From Syntrophaceae bacterium UBA6252 (GTDB lineage Bacteria > Desulfobacterota > Syntrophia > Syntrophales > UBA6807), in contig DJVQ01000040.1 in assembly GCA_002441265.1 (NCBI GenBank), positions 12,684 through 75,845 on the forward strand: a stretch of DNA of 63,162 bases, in the 5' to 3' direction. This document shows, piece after piece, positions 16,467 to 24,556 of the stretch (the stretch's first letter is position 1; each line of letters begins with the position of its first letter). A program made the translations under genes and the position numbers. The notes below the pieces were generated by a model. It was not told where the DNA came from and did not search any database. It saw only the letters and a program-made list of their open reading frames with translations.

Positions 16467-16496
16467 AATGTACGCGTCACGGGGGGGAGGTGTCAA
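16467..16496 (-). promoter_or_regulatory. Promoter of the small membrane protein gene
   Basis: TTGACA (16496-16491), an 18-base spacer and TACATT (16472-16467) on the minus strand. It gives a leader of about 35 bases. Confidence 0.6.
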
Positions 16497-16551
16497 GAAA
16501 ATTGCGCTTTTCGAGGCCAAAGCGAAGGAAACGCCCCTTTGTCCCGCCCGG

Positions 16552-18069
16552 TCAGAGAACCGGGACGGCGTACTGGATGATCTTTCCGATGAGGGCCTGG
16601 TTGTAAAAACCGAGGAGCACGATGGTCGCCGCCGCGATCATGAGGGGAACGAGCATGCTGAGCGGCGCCTCCCGGATCGCCACGGCCTCCCCTCCGTCCC
16701 CCCCGGCCGAATGGCCGTGGTCGCCGTGAAACCCGTAGCCGATTTCAAAAATCCGGAAAAAGAGGACAACGTTGACGAGGCTCGAGAAGAGAAGAGCCGC
16801 CACGAAAATCCAGCTTCCTTCCTGGAGGGCTCCCTGGAGGAGATACCACTTGCTGAAAAAGCCGCCCGTGGGGGGCACGCCGATGATGGACAGGGCGATG
16901 GTCGCAAAGGCGGCCATGGTGAACGGCATGCGCTTGAACATGTCCTTGAAGTCGTCGAGACGGTGTTCCCTCATCTTGTAATTGATGATCCCCGCCACGG
17001 CGAACAAACCCGCCGTCATGACCACGTCGTTGGCGATGTGCAGGACCGCTCCCCTCAGGGCCGTCGTGTTGGCCAGCCCAACGCCGCCTACCATGTACCC
17101 CACCTCGGCGACGATGATGTAGCAGAGCATCCGCTTGAAGTCCTTCTGGGCCAGGGCAAGGATGGCGCCGGTGAAGATGGCGACGATCCCGGCGACAAGA
17201 AGGATCTTCATGGCGGGGACGACGCTGATGGAGAAGGAAGGCGCAAAAACGCCGAAAAGGATCCGGATCATGACGTAGACCGAAACCTTGGTCATGAGCG
17301 GCGCCACGAGCGCGCTCACCGCCGACGGGGCCTTGGTGTACGCGTCGGGAAGCCAGACATGGAGAGGAAAGAGGGCCATCTTGATGGCGATGCCCACCAT
17401 GAAGAACGCGAAGGCCGTCAGAACGACCTTGGAACCGTAAAGCGGCGGGAGCAGCCGCGCCAGGTCGGCCATGTTGAGGGAACCGGTAACGATGTAAAGA
17501 TAGCCGATGGCGAGGAGATAGAAGCACGCGCCGATGGTCCCCATGATGATGTACCGGAAACTCGCGAAGGGCGCGCCGTCCTCCCCGATGGCGATGAGGG
17601 CGTAGCCGGCGAGGGAGGCGATTTCGAGAAACACGTAAAGGTTGAAGGCGTCCCCGGTGATGACGATCCCCAGGAATCCGGTGACCTGAAGCAGGAAGAT
17701 GCAGCGGAAATAGACTTCCTTGCCCGGCAGTTCCTGCTCCACGCTTTTCTTTCCGTAAACCGCCACGAGCAGGGCGGTGGCCGAGATGAGAACGAGCATC
17801 AGCCCGTTCAGGTGATCGACCACGTACTCGATCCCCCAGGGCGGTTCCCAGTTCCCCATCCGGTAGTGGATCACGCCGTTTCTCATGACGTCCTGGAGCG
17901 CCGTCACGGAAAAGAGCGTCGCCAGAAGCAGGGCCAGAAGCATCCAGGGAAACGTCCATTCCCTCCTGATCAGGCCGATGACGGGCGTGAGGAGCGCGAA
18001 CATCAGGGGAATGACGATGATGAGGGCCGGCGCCGAATGGACAAGAAATGGGAACTGTTCGAGTATCAT
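16552..18069 (-). CDS. mrpD: Mrp-type Na+/H+ antiporter subunit D
   Basis: 505 residues with about 14 hydrophobic helices. Hallmarks of the MrpD/NuoN family are the charged FNLYVFLEIASLAGYALIA stretch, the Lys helix MTKVSVYVMIRILFG, LHIANDVVMTAGLFAV and the PPTGGFFSKWYLL loop. It forms an ion path in the Mrp complex together with subunits encoded upstream. The start overlaps mrpC by four bases. A His-rich, Gly-rich insertion (HGDHGHSAGGDGGEAV, about 455-470) near the C-terminus is unusual. It is the last gene of the long antiporter operon. Confidence 0.93.
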   Translation of the reverse strand: MILEQFPFLVHSAPALIIVIPLMFALLTPVIGLIRREWTFPWMLLALLLATLFSVTALQDVMRNGVIHYRMGNWEPPWGIEYVVDHLNGLMLVLISATALLVAVYGKKSVEQELPGKEVYFRCIFLLQVTGFLGIVITGDAFNLYVFLEIASLAGYALIAIGEDGAPFASFRYIIMGTIGACFYLLAIGYLYIVTGSLNMADLARLLPPLYGSKVVLTAFAFFMVGIAIKMALFPLHVWLPDAYTKAPSAVSALVAPLMTKVSVYVMIRILFGVFAPSFSISVVPAMKILLVAGIVAIFTGAILALAQKDFKRMLCYIIVAEVGYMVGGVGLANTTALRGAVLHIANDVVMTAGLFAVAGIINYKMREHRLDDFKDMFKRMPFTMAAFATIALSIIGVPPTGGFFSKWYLLQGALQEGSWIFVAALLFSSLVNVVLFFRIFEIGYGFHGDHGHSAGGDGGEAVAIREAPLSMLVPLMIAAATIVLLGFYNQALIGKIIQYAVPVL

Positions 18070-18449
18070 TTCATGACCTTCAGAATTTCGTCTTCGTTGA
18101 GGGTGTTATACCTCCGGTAGATGTGGATCACGATGGCCAGGGCGACTCCCAGGGTGGCCACCATGACGACGATCGCCGTCAGCATGAGGACGTGGGGAAG
18201 GGGGTTGATCACCCCGTCCACCAGGACGGCCTCGTGCCCGTGGGCCTGGGCGTCCGTCATGATGGGAAGGGTGGCCCCTCCCATCTTATAGGCCGTGGAG
18301 ATGTAAAAGAGAATGATGGCCGTCTGGAAGATGTTCATGCCGATGATCTTCTTCACCAGGTTGGTTTTCACGATCATGGCGTAGAATCCGATCATCATCA
18401 GGATGACGTAGATCCAGTAGTTGTATTTCGCGATGACAAGCTCGATCAT
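18066..18449 (-). CDS. mrpC: Mrp antiporter subunit C (NuoK-like)
   Basis: 127 residues, three membrane helices, the NuoK-like fold. The conserved NLVKKIIGMNIFQTAIILFYI stretch lies at about 30-50. A loop with DAQAHGHEAVLVDGVINPLPHVLMLTAIVV is the standard MrpC signature region. It sits between the MbhE-like subunit (46 bases upstream) and mrpD (4-base overlap). Confidence 0.92.
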   Translation of the reverse strand: MIELVIAKYNYWIYVILMMIGFYAMIVKTNLVKKIIGMNIFQTAIILFYISTAYKMGGATLPIMTDAQAHGHEAVLVDGVINPLPHVLMLTAIVVMVATLGVALAIVIHIYRRYNTLNEDEILKVMK

Positions 18450-18495
18450 GGTGCCCCCAGTTCCCGGCGGCCGGCGTTTCCGGTCCGCAGGCCCG

Positions 18496-18768
18496 TCAGC
18501 TTTTCCTCTTTCTCAGGAGAAAAATGCAGCTCATTCCGGCGGTGAAAATCACCGTGGTCTCCCCCATGGTGTCGTACCCCCGGTAATCGGCCAGGATGGA
18601 AGTGACCATGTTGGGCGTCGCCGTCTCGATCTCCGTCATTTCGATGTAGCGGGGGGACACGTGCCGGCTGGCCGGAGAGTCGGGATCCCCGTATGCGGGC
18701 ATGTCCAGCGTCCCGTAGATCAGGACGGCCCCCGTAAGCAGCGTGATGAGAAATCCGAAGAACTTCAA
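18496..18768 (-). CDS. MbhE/MrpA-C-terminal-like antiporter subunit
   Basis: 90 residues from a TTG at 18768, chosen because AAGGAGG lies 8 bases upstream and the TTGA overlaps the stop of the preceding gene. It has two membrane helices separated by a loop ending in TSILADYRGYDTMGETTVIFTAG, the signature of the MbhE domain found at the C-terminus of MrpA or as a separate subunit of membrane hydrogenases. Its presence as a separate gene shows that MrpA is split here, as in archaeal Mbh/Mrp-type systems. Confidence 0.85.
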   Translation of the reverse strand: MKFFGFLITLLTGAVLIYGTLDMPAYGDPDSPASRHVSPRYIEMTEIETATPNMVTSILADYRGYDTMGETTVIFTAGMSCIFLLRKRKS

Positions 18769-19010
18769 TCCTTGGACCTCCTTGTCGTCTTCATCACGGC
18801 GGCGACAAACAGGATCGTACCGATGCCGGCGCTCACGGAGGCTTCCGTGAAGGCCACATCCACCGCTCCCATCTGGGCCCACATGATGCACATGAAAAAG
18901 CTGTACGCTCCCAGGATCATCGCGGCGCTCAGAAGGTCCTTGACGACGATGGAAGCCACGGCGCACACGATGATGAAGATCTGAAGCACCAGGTCGATGG
19001 GGACGGTCAT
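18765..19010 (-). CDS. DUF4040 (MbhD-like) antiporter subunit
   Basis: 81 residues with three short membrane helices: VLQIFIIVCAVASIVVKDLLSAA, then GAYSFFMCIMWAQMGAVDVAFTEASVSAGI, then LFVAAVMKTTRR. The VAFTEA signature is the DUF4040 motif found in MrpA and MbhD. It overlaps mrpG upstream by four bases and the MbhE-like gene downstream by three. It provides part of the MrpA function without the large ND5-like domain. Confidence 0.88.
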   Translation of the reverse strand: MTVPIDLVLQIFIIVCAVASIVVKDLLSAAMILGAYSFFMCIMWAQMGAVDVAFTEASVSAGIGTILFVAAVMKTTRRSKD

Positions 19011-19330
19011 GGGTTCCCTTCCTTTTCCTTTTTCCGCCAGATCTCGAGTCCGCAGCGGACCCCCGCCCGGGAAATGGCATGGGTGGACGTCGGCTGGGCA
19101 AGGAACATGAACACGGCGATCAGCAGGATCTTCACGCTCGTCATGTTCAGCCCGGAATGGATCGCCAGCCCGATGAGACACAGGGTCACCGCCAGGGTGT
19201 CTCCCTTCCCCGTGGCGTGAAGGCGGGTGAAGAAATCGGGGAACCGCAGAAGCCCGACCGTGGCCGTGGCGAAGAAGAAGCATCCGCCGAGAAGGAACAG
19301 GCCTGCCAGAATGTTCTGAATGGTTTCCAT
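19007..19330 (-). CDS. mrpG: Mrp antiporter subunit G
   Basis: 107 residues. Three helices, with the family signature TVGLLRFPDFFTRLHATGKGDTL at 23-45 and a later FMFLAQPTSTHAISRAG. It is a small structural subunit of the Mrp complex. The stop overlaps the DUF4040 start; mrpF ends four bases upstream. Confidence 0.93.
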   Translation of the reverse strand: METIQNILAGLFLLGGCFFFATATVGLLRFPDFFTRLHATGKGDTLAVTLCLIGLAIHSGLNMTSVKILLIAVFMFLAQPTSTHAISRAGVRCGLEIWRKKEKEGNP

Positions 19331-19334
19331 GGGA

Positions 19335-19595
19335 TTACCGTTCCATTTCCAGGTATTTCGCCACCGCGACGCAGCCGATGAAATTGAGCAGGGCGTAAAC
19401 GATGCTGATGTCGACGAACATGTCCACCCGCTGGTACAGGAACCCGACGATCAGCAGGATGATCAGGGTCTTCGTCCCCACGGCGGAAATCGCCGCCACC
19501 CGGTTGAACACCCCGGGACCGTATACGACGCGGTAGAGCACCAGAAAGACGAGGAAGCAGATCCCGAGGGCCACGGCAAGGAAGAACGTCTGCAT
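19335..19595 (-). CDS. mrpF: Mrp antiporter subunit F
   Basis: 86 residues, three membrane helices. Matches MrpF in length and in YGPGVFNRVAAISAVGTKT and DMFVDISIVYALLNFIG. It lies one base after mrpB and four bases before mrpG. Confidence 0.93.
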   Translation of the reverse strand: MQTFFLAVALGICFLVFLVLYRVVYGPGVFNRVAAISAVGTKTLIILLIVGFLYQRVDMFVDISIVYALLNFIGCVAVAKYLEMER

Positions 19596-19596
19596 C

Positions 19597-20079
19597 TCAG
19601 GCCTCCTCCGCGGTTTTCTGCTTCTCCTCTTCCTCCCCCGGGAGCACCCCTCCCGTGGAGATGTCGAGGAAAATGGACACCATGACGGCCATGACCGCCA
19701 TGCCGACCCCGATCTCCACGCTCAGGATCCCCAGGGAGCGGGCGTGGGCGGCATCGGTGTGGAGGATTTTGGCGAGCATGGCGTAATCCAGGAAATTGCC
19801 CAGAAGGACGAGGCAGAGGAAACCGGTGCCGGCATAGATGAAGACCCCCACGCCGCTGAACACGGTCAGAAGCTTCTCCGGGACCCGGGATTTCGCGTCC
19901 TGGTACCCGTAGGCGAGGAGGAGAAGGATGAGGCTCGCCCCCAGGATGACCCCCCCCTGAAATCCGCCCCCCGGGCTGTAGTGGCCGTGCATGATCACGT
20001 AGAGCCCGTACAGCTGGATGAAGGGGATGAGCATCCTCGAAATCGTCCGGATGATGATGTCTTCGCCACGGTAGATCAT
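19597..20079 (-). CDS. mrpB: Mrp antiporter subunit B (MnhB domain)
   Basis: 160 residues, four helices. The MnhB signature is clear: SRMLIPFIQLYGLYVIMHGHYSPGGGFQGGVILGA (about 14-48). The C-terminal tail is acidic (GEEEEKQKTAEEA). It sits early in the order E-B-F-G-DUF4040-MbhE-C-D, which differs from the A-to-G order of classical Mrp operons and is closer to split archaeal-type arrangements. Confidence 0.93.
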   Translation of the reverse strand: MIYRGEDIIIRTISRMLIPFIQLYGLYVIMHGHYSPGGGFQGGVILGASLILLLLAYGYQDAKSRVPEKLLTVFSGVGVFIYAGTGFLCLVLLGNFLDYAMLAKILHTDAAHARSLGILSVEIGVGMAVMAVMVSIFLDISTGGVLPGEEEEKQKTAEEA

Positions 20080-20091
20080 AAGATTTCTCCG

Positions 20092-20805
20092 TTATCTCAG
20101 CGCCGCGAAAATCCGCGCCACGTCGAGAACGTCCTGGATGTAGATGTGGTCCGCTTCCATGAAGATGTGGGCGACCTGGTCTTCCATCGCCCCGGCGTTG
20201 AGATCGTCGGCGACCTTCCGGTCCAGGGCATGAACGATGAACTCGCCGTTTTCGATGGCGATGGTGATCGTCCCCGGCGTCAGCGTGATGGAATTCGCCA
20301 GGGTCACCATGGACGTGTCGCTCTCCAGCTTCGTCCGGTACCGGATGAGGTTCGGATCGATGGGAAGCCTGGGCGACAGAACGAGACGGGCGACATGGAA
20401 ATTGGACACGACGATCTCGTGGAAGAGCCACGGAATGTACTTGAGGAATCTCCAGGCGATGACCCGCATGTCGCCCGCCCGGACGTTATGGAAGATGAGT
20501 TCGTGGCCCATCCAGGCGACGACGCCGGTGCAGATGACCCCGAGAGAGAGGTGGAAGGCGTCGTACTTTCCGGAAAGAAGGGCCCAGAACACGAACAGGA
20601 TGACGAAGGTCACCACGAAGTTCTGCAGTCCCGCCCGGGATTCCCGGGCTCCCCGGAAAATGGCCCGCACCCGCTTCTCTTCCATCCACCGGGTTTCCGA
20701 CGTCAGCTTCGCCGCCGTGTTCATCAAGTCGACGGCGCGGACCCTGGCCTTCTCCAGGATGGTGAAAGATTCGTCCGCCGCCTGCACGAGAAGGGTCACT
20801 TCCAT
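20092..20805 (-). CDS. mrpE: Mrp antiporter subunit E with N-terminal extension
   Basis: 237 residues against about 160 for ordinary MrpE. The MrpE domain spans about 72-237, with FLKYIPWLFHEIVVSNFHVARLVLSP, SDTSMVTLANSITLTPGTIT and the late EADHIYIQ. The first 65 or so residues are an extra hydrophilic, helical segment (MEVTLLVQAADESFTILEKARVRAVDL...) that may form a coiled coil or contact the Usp proteins encoded upstream; that contact is a guess. mrpB follows after 12 bases. Confidence 0.88.
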   Translation of the reverse strand: MEVTLLVQAADESFTILEKARVRAVDLMNTAAKLTSETRWMEEKRVRAIFRGARESRAGLQNFVVTFVILFVFWALLSGKYDAFHLSLGVICTGVVAWMGHELIFHNVRAGDMRVIAWRFLKYIPWLFHEIVVSNFHVARLVLSPRLPIDPNLIRYRTKLESDTSMVTLANSITLTPGTITIAIENGEFIVHALDRKVADDLNAGAMEDQVAHIFMEADHIYIQDVLDVARIFAALR

Positions 20806-20842
20806 GCCCGTTTCCTCTCTTCCATTTGAAAAGACAGGGGAA

Positions 20843-21610
20843 TCAGGGGACGATCAGGACGGGAATCGGAGACCGTTTCACGACCCCGAGCACGGGGTCT
20901 TCCTCGAAAAGTCTTCTGAGAAACGGTTTTTCCGTGCTCCCCCCTATTGCGATCATGGACCCCCTGTAATCTCTCGATGAGGTTACAATTTCCTCCGCCG
21001 TATCCCCCGCGTAATAATGCGCCTCCGCGTCGATGTCCAGGTCGAGGCACTGCCTGCGCGTATCCGTCAGCTTCGCCTTGAGCTCCCGCATATCCCGTAC
21101 GGTGAGCTTCTCATTGATCACGTGGACGACTTCCATCTCGACGATGAATTCCCTGAAATCGAAGAGAAACGCGAGGGCTCTTTCCGAAGGTTCCGTCCAG
21201 TTCGTCCCGAGGACGACATGGGAGAAAAGTCCGCCCTTCCCGTCACCGCCCTCGTTTTCACGGACCACCAGCGTGGGAAGGCCGGCATCCCGGATCAGGT
21301 CCTTCAGGAGGGTTCCCGGATAGGAGTCCCCCTCTTCCTTTCCGTCTCCCGCCAGGATGACGAGAAGGGAAACCTGTTCCCTTTCCGCCGTCCGGAGAAC
21401 GGAAACGGCCCCCTCCCCCTCCGGCGGGATCGCCCTGGCGGTGATGGAGACCTTGCCCAGGGTCTCCTTCCATGCCGGGGGCGGATCGATGCCGTAAAAG
21501 AGGACTTCCGTCACGCCTGCTTTGTGAAAGTCGGCGATTTTGCCCAGGGAGGAGGGTAAAAAAAGGCATTTTTCCCCCCCTGAAGTACAAAGTAACCTTG
21601 TCGGTTTCAT
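20843..21610 (-). CDS. Universal stress protein, two-domain
   Basis: 255 residues comprising two Usp folds: a divergent N-terminal one (about 1-120) and a more typical C-terminal one (about 125-255) with VVLGTNWTEPSERAL and the closing SMIAIGGSTEKPFLRRLFEEDPVLGVVKRSPIPVLIV. The usual ATP-binding G-x2-G-x9-G-(S/T) pattern is only partly kept. It lies 37 bases before mrpE and 31 after another Usp gene, so it probably modulates the antiporter or reports ion stress. Confidence 0.82.
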   Translation of the reverse strand: MKPTRLLCTSGGEKCLFLPSSLGKIADFHKAGVTEVLFYGIDPPPAWKETLGKVSITARAIPPEGEGAVSVLRTAEREQVSLLVILAGDGKEEGDSYPGTLLKDLIRDAGLPTLVVRENEGGDGKGGLFSHVVLGTNWTEPSERALAFLFDFREFIVEMEVVHVINEKLTVRDMRELKAKLTDTRRQCLDLDIDAEAHYYAGDTAEEIVTSSRDYRGSMIAIGGSTEKPFLRRLFEEDPVLGVVKRSPIPVLIVP

Positions 21611-21641
21611 TACTTCAGCTGCTCCATGTTCCTCAAAGGCT

Positions 21642-22523
21642 TCAGGCCTTCATTTGAACAGGGATGAGCAAGGTTGGAAATGCTGAATTTTCCGCGAGAT
21701 TCCGGGCTACGTTGCCCAGGAAAAACTCTTTCAGTTTGCTTTGCCCTGTTGCCCCCGCGACAATCATGGTCACTTCTCTTTCCTGGGCGGCTTTTTCGAG
21801 CTGCTCGCAGGTGCTGCCGATATATAAATGAGGTTCCGCGTCGATTCCCTCCTTTTGGAACCGTTCGCAGACCTCTTCCAGTTTCTGGCGGTTTGCCTTC
21901 CGGATCGCCTGGATCTCCATGGCGGAAGGCCCCTTCAGCTCCTTGTCGCTCGCCACGTGCACCACCACGACCTTCCGGATGATTTCCTTGAAGTTCAGCA
22001 TGTACGACACGATGCGGTCCGTCGAGTCGGACCAGTCCAGCGCGATGAGCGGCTGTTCGAAGGGTTTCTCGTTGATCTTTCCCGACGGAAGCATGTACTT
22101 GTATACGAGAACCGGCGTCGAGGTCCTCCGGAGGATCTCCACCGTTTCCGACCCGGCGTACAGTTCCTGGATTTTCCCCCGTTTATGACGGCCCGTGACC
22201 ACGAGATCCACCTTCTCTTCCTCGACGGTGGATACGATCTTGGGCAGCACGTTCCCCACGACGATGTAAGCTCCCACTTCCATGCCCTGTTCGAAGAGGC
22301 TTTCCGCCCAGTCGATGAAACGGACGTTGGCGATCTCCCGCAGTTTGACTTCCTCGTCCTTGAGGTAGCCCTTCCCGCGCCGCATGGCCACCTTGTCTCT
22401 CTCGATGACATGGAGAAACACGACGTGATTGAACCCCGCCTTCCGCAGGTCCATGAGGGACTGAAGGGCGTCGAACCACAATTCCTCAAACTGGGTCACG
22501 AAAAGAAGCTTTTTGGTATTCAT
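21642..22523 (-). CDS. Universal stress protein, two-domain
   Basis: 293 residues, two Usp folds in tandem (about 1-145 and 155-293). The first holds VTGRHKRGKIQELYAGSETVEILRRTSTPVLVYK; the second holds VAGATGQSKLKEFFLGNVARNLAENSAFPTLLIPV, close to the G-x2-G-x9-G-(S/T) nucleotide motif. It is cytosolic. The pairing of Usp domains with Mrp-type antiporters in one transcription unit suggests nucleotide-linked regulation of ion transport. A GC-rich hairpin (about 22554-22575) lies between it and the response-regulator gene. Confidence 0.88.
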   Translation of the reverse strand: MNTKKLLFVTQFEELWFDALQSLMDLRKAGFNHVVFLHVIERDKVAMRRGKGYLKDEEVKLREIANVRFIDWAESLFEQGMEVGAYIVVGNVLPKIVSTVEEEKVDLVVTGRHKRGKIQELYAGSETVEILRRTSTPVLVYKYMLPSGKINEKPFEQPLIALDWSDSTDRIVSYMLNFKEIIRKVVVVHVASDKELKGPSAMEIQAIRKANRQKLEEVCERFQKEGIDAEPHLYIGSTCEQLEKAAQEREVTMIVAGATGQSKLKEFFLGNVARNLAENSAFPTLLIPVQMKA

Positions 22524-22581
22524 GTCCTGTCTTGAAATCCTCTCTTTTGCGTCAGGCGGGGGGGCGGCCCCCGTCTGATTA

Positions 22582-22974
22582 TTATTTCACGAAACGCGCG
22601 ATGGTTTCCGCAAGCTCCCCGGGATCGACGGGTTTTTCGATGTAGGCCGAAGGGTCCGGAACCGGCTCGTCCCCGAATTCCGTCAGCGCTTCCTGCGACC
22701 GGAGGAAGGTCCGTTTGGCGATCCCCGAAAGAATGATCACTGGAATGTCCTTCAGTTCCGGATCGCTCTTCAGTTCCCGGTACATCCGGATGCCGCTCTG
22801 CTTCGGCATGAGAACGTCGAGAAGAATGAGGGACGGCTTCTCCGCCCGCGCCATGATCAGGCCGGACTCCCCGTTCCTCGCGATGAGCGGCTCGTAGCCG
22901 TTCTCTTCGAGAACCGTTTTCACAAATACGATGATATCGGGATCATCGTCCACGGTAAGGATCTTTTTCGACAT
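22582..22974 (-). CDS. Receiver-only response regulator
   Basis: 130 residues, a single receiver domain with no output domain. Phospho-acceptor D53 (LLDVLMP), acidic triad TVDDD at the start, a Ser/Thr-type switch (ILSG) and the Lys-Pro pair (EKPVDP) near the end are all intact. The ATG at 22974 is preferred over an upstream GTG because GGGGGTGG precedes it. It lies 19 bases after the hybrid kinase gene and is a likely phosphate target or shuttle. Confidence 0.9.
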   Translation of the reverse strand: MSKKILTVDDDPDIIVFVKTVLEENGYEPLIARNGESGLIMARAEKPSLILLDVLMPKQSGIRMYRELKSDPELKDIPVIILSGIAKRTFLRSQEALTEFGDEPVPDPSAYIEKPVDPGELAETIARFVK

Positions 22975-22993
22975 AACCACCCCCTGATGGTCG

Positions 22994-24556
22994 TTAGTGT
23001 TCTTTCGCGGCGAGAGGCTCCGTTCCGCTTCCTCCGCCGTCCTCCCTGCGATAGGGAAAGTGCAGGGTGAAGGTGGACCCCTTCCCGGGCTCCGATTCCA
23101 CCTCGATCCTCCCGCCGTTTTCCTGGACCAGTTTGTGGGTTACCAGAAGACCGAGACCGGTCCCCTTCCCCCCCTTGGTACTGAAAAAGGCCGAAAAGAG
23201 CTTTTTCTTCACGTCCGCCGTCATGCCCGCCCCGTTGTCCGTCACCTGGAAGGAAACCGCGTTTTCCCCCTCTCTCCCGGTCCGCACGGACACTTTCCAC
23301 GATTTGTTCTCGCTGAGGTCGAACAGACAGGCGTCGATGGCGTTGGACACGAGGTTCAGAAGGCAGCGGTGAACCGCGCCGGGGTCCATGGACACCCGCC
23401 CGATGGAGGGATCGAAATCCCGGACCATCTCAATCTGGTTCTGGGCCGCTTTGACTTCCATGAGCTCGCAGACATCCTCGGCGATCTGGTTGGGATAGCA
23501 TTCGCGGTATTCCGGTTCTCTTTCCTTCGAGTAGGTCAGAAGGTCCATCACGAGATCGGAAACGCGGCCGATATTCCTCTGGACCATAGTCCATCCCGCT
23601 TTTAGCTTATCCATGTCATCTTTGTCAAGACCAATGTTGACAACGTACATGCCCCCCTGGAGGCCCGTCAGGATGTTTTTGATGTAATGGGCGAGGCGGG
23701 CCACCGTCTGCCCGATGGCGGCCAGCCGTTCCGACTGGACCAGTTCCCTCTGGAGGCGCTTGATCTCCCGGAGATCCTGGAAAAAACCGACGCTTCCGAT
23801 GACCTTCTCCCCCTCGTAGAGGAGGGTGCCGGAAAAACGGACGGGAACGATCTCTCCCCCCTTCCCCCGGATCGAAACCTCCTTCCAGCCCCATCCCCGC
23901 TTGTCCCGTTTCCGGCGGAACCCGCTCCGGAACTCCCCCGCCACGTCCTCCGGGTAGATCTGCTCGAAACCCACTTTTTCAACGATCTCCCGGCGGGAAT
24001 ACCCGAAGATCTTCTCCGCTCCCGGATTGAACAGGATGATGAGCCCCCGCTCGTCGGTGGCCACGATGCCGTCGTTGGAACTCGTGATGAGCTTGTCCTG
24101 GAATTCGGACTTCCGCCGCACCTCCTCCGTTGCAAGCCGGCACATCTGCTCCAGATCCGTCGTGTAGGCCTGGAGCTGCCGCCGCAACTCCCGTTTCTCC
24201 CGGGCCCGGTCGAGGGCGATCCGCAGGGCCTCGTCCCGGACGGGCTTGTTGATGAAATCGGAGGCGCCGAACCGGAGGGCGTCGATGGCCGAGTCCATGT
24301 CCCCGTGGCCCGTGATGACGATGACCTCCGTGTCCGGATTGATTTCCTTGATCCTTCTCAGCACCTGGAGCCCGTCCATGCCGGGCATCTTGAGGTCCGT
24401 GAGAACGATGCCGGGGTTCTCCTTCTCGAAGACCTGGAGAGCTTCCTTTCCGTTCAGGGCGGTAAACACCACGTAGCCTTCATGCCTCAGGGAAATGGAA
24501 AGAACCCTGAGGATGGCCTCTTCATCGTCGATCAAAAGCAGTCTGTTTTCCATCAT
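22994..24556 (-). CDS. Receiver-PAS-histidine kinase
   Basis: 520 residues: an N-terminal receiver (1-120, D54 in LTDLKMPGMDG), a coiled linker, a PAS domain (about 150-265), a HisKA-like helix with H290 (LAHYIKNILTG) and an HATPase_c domain with N (LNLVSNAIDA), DNGAGMT and GGKGTGLGL boxes. The receiver-first order suggests it is switched by an upstream kinase, plausibly the large kinase whose gene overlaps it by four bases. Cytosolic; no membrane helices. Confidence 0.92.
   Translation of the reverse strand: MMENRLLLIDDEEAILRVLSISLRHEGYVVFTALNGKEALQVFEKENPGIVLTDLKMPGMDGLQVLRRIKEINPDTEVIVITGHGDMDSAIDALRFGASDFINKPVRDEALRIALDRAREKRELRRQLQAYTTDLEQMCRLATEEVRRKSEFQDKLITSSNDGIVATDERGLIILFNPGAEKIFGYSRREIVEKVGFEQIYPEDVAGEFRSGFRRKRDKRGWGWKEVSIRGKGGEIVPVRFSGTLLYEGEKVIGSVGFFQDLREIKRLQRELVQSERLAAIGQTVARLAHYIKNILTGLQGGMYVVNIGLDKDDMDKLKAGWTMVQRNIGRVSDLVMDLLTYSKEREPEYRECYPNQIAEDVCELMEVKAAQNQIEMVRDFDPSIGRVSMDPGAVHRCLLNLVSNAIDACLFDLSENKSWKVSVRTGREGENAVSFQVTDNGAGMTADVKKKLFSAFFSTKGGKGTGLGLLVTHKLVQENGGRIEVESEPGKGSTFTLHFPYRREDGGGSGTEPLAAKEH

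Noticed and set aside
22554..22575. Terminator between the response regulator and the Usp gene
   Set aside because: The GC-rich hairpin has no T-tract on the minus strand and the next gene starts about 30 bases later with its own ribosome site; I treat it as an intra-operon structure.
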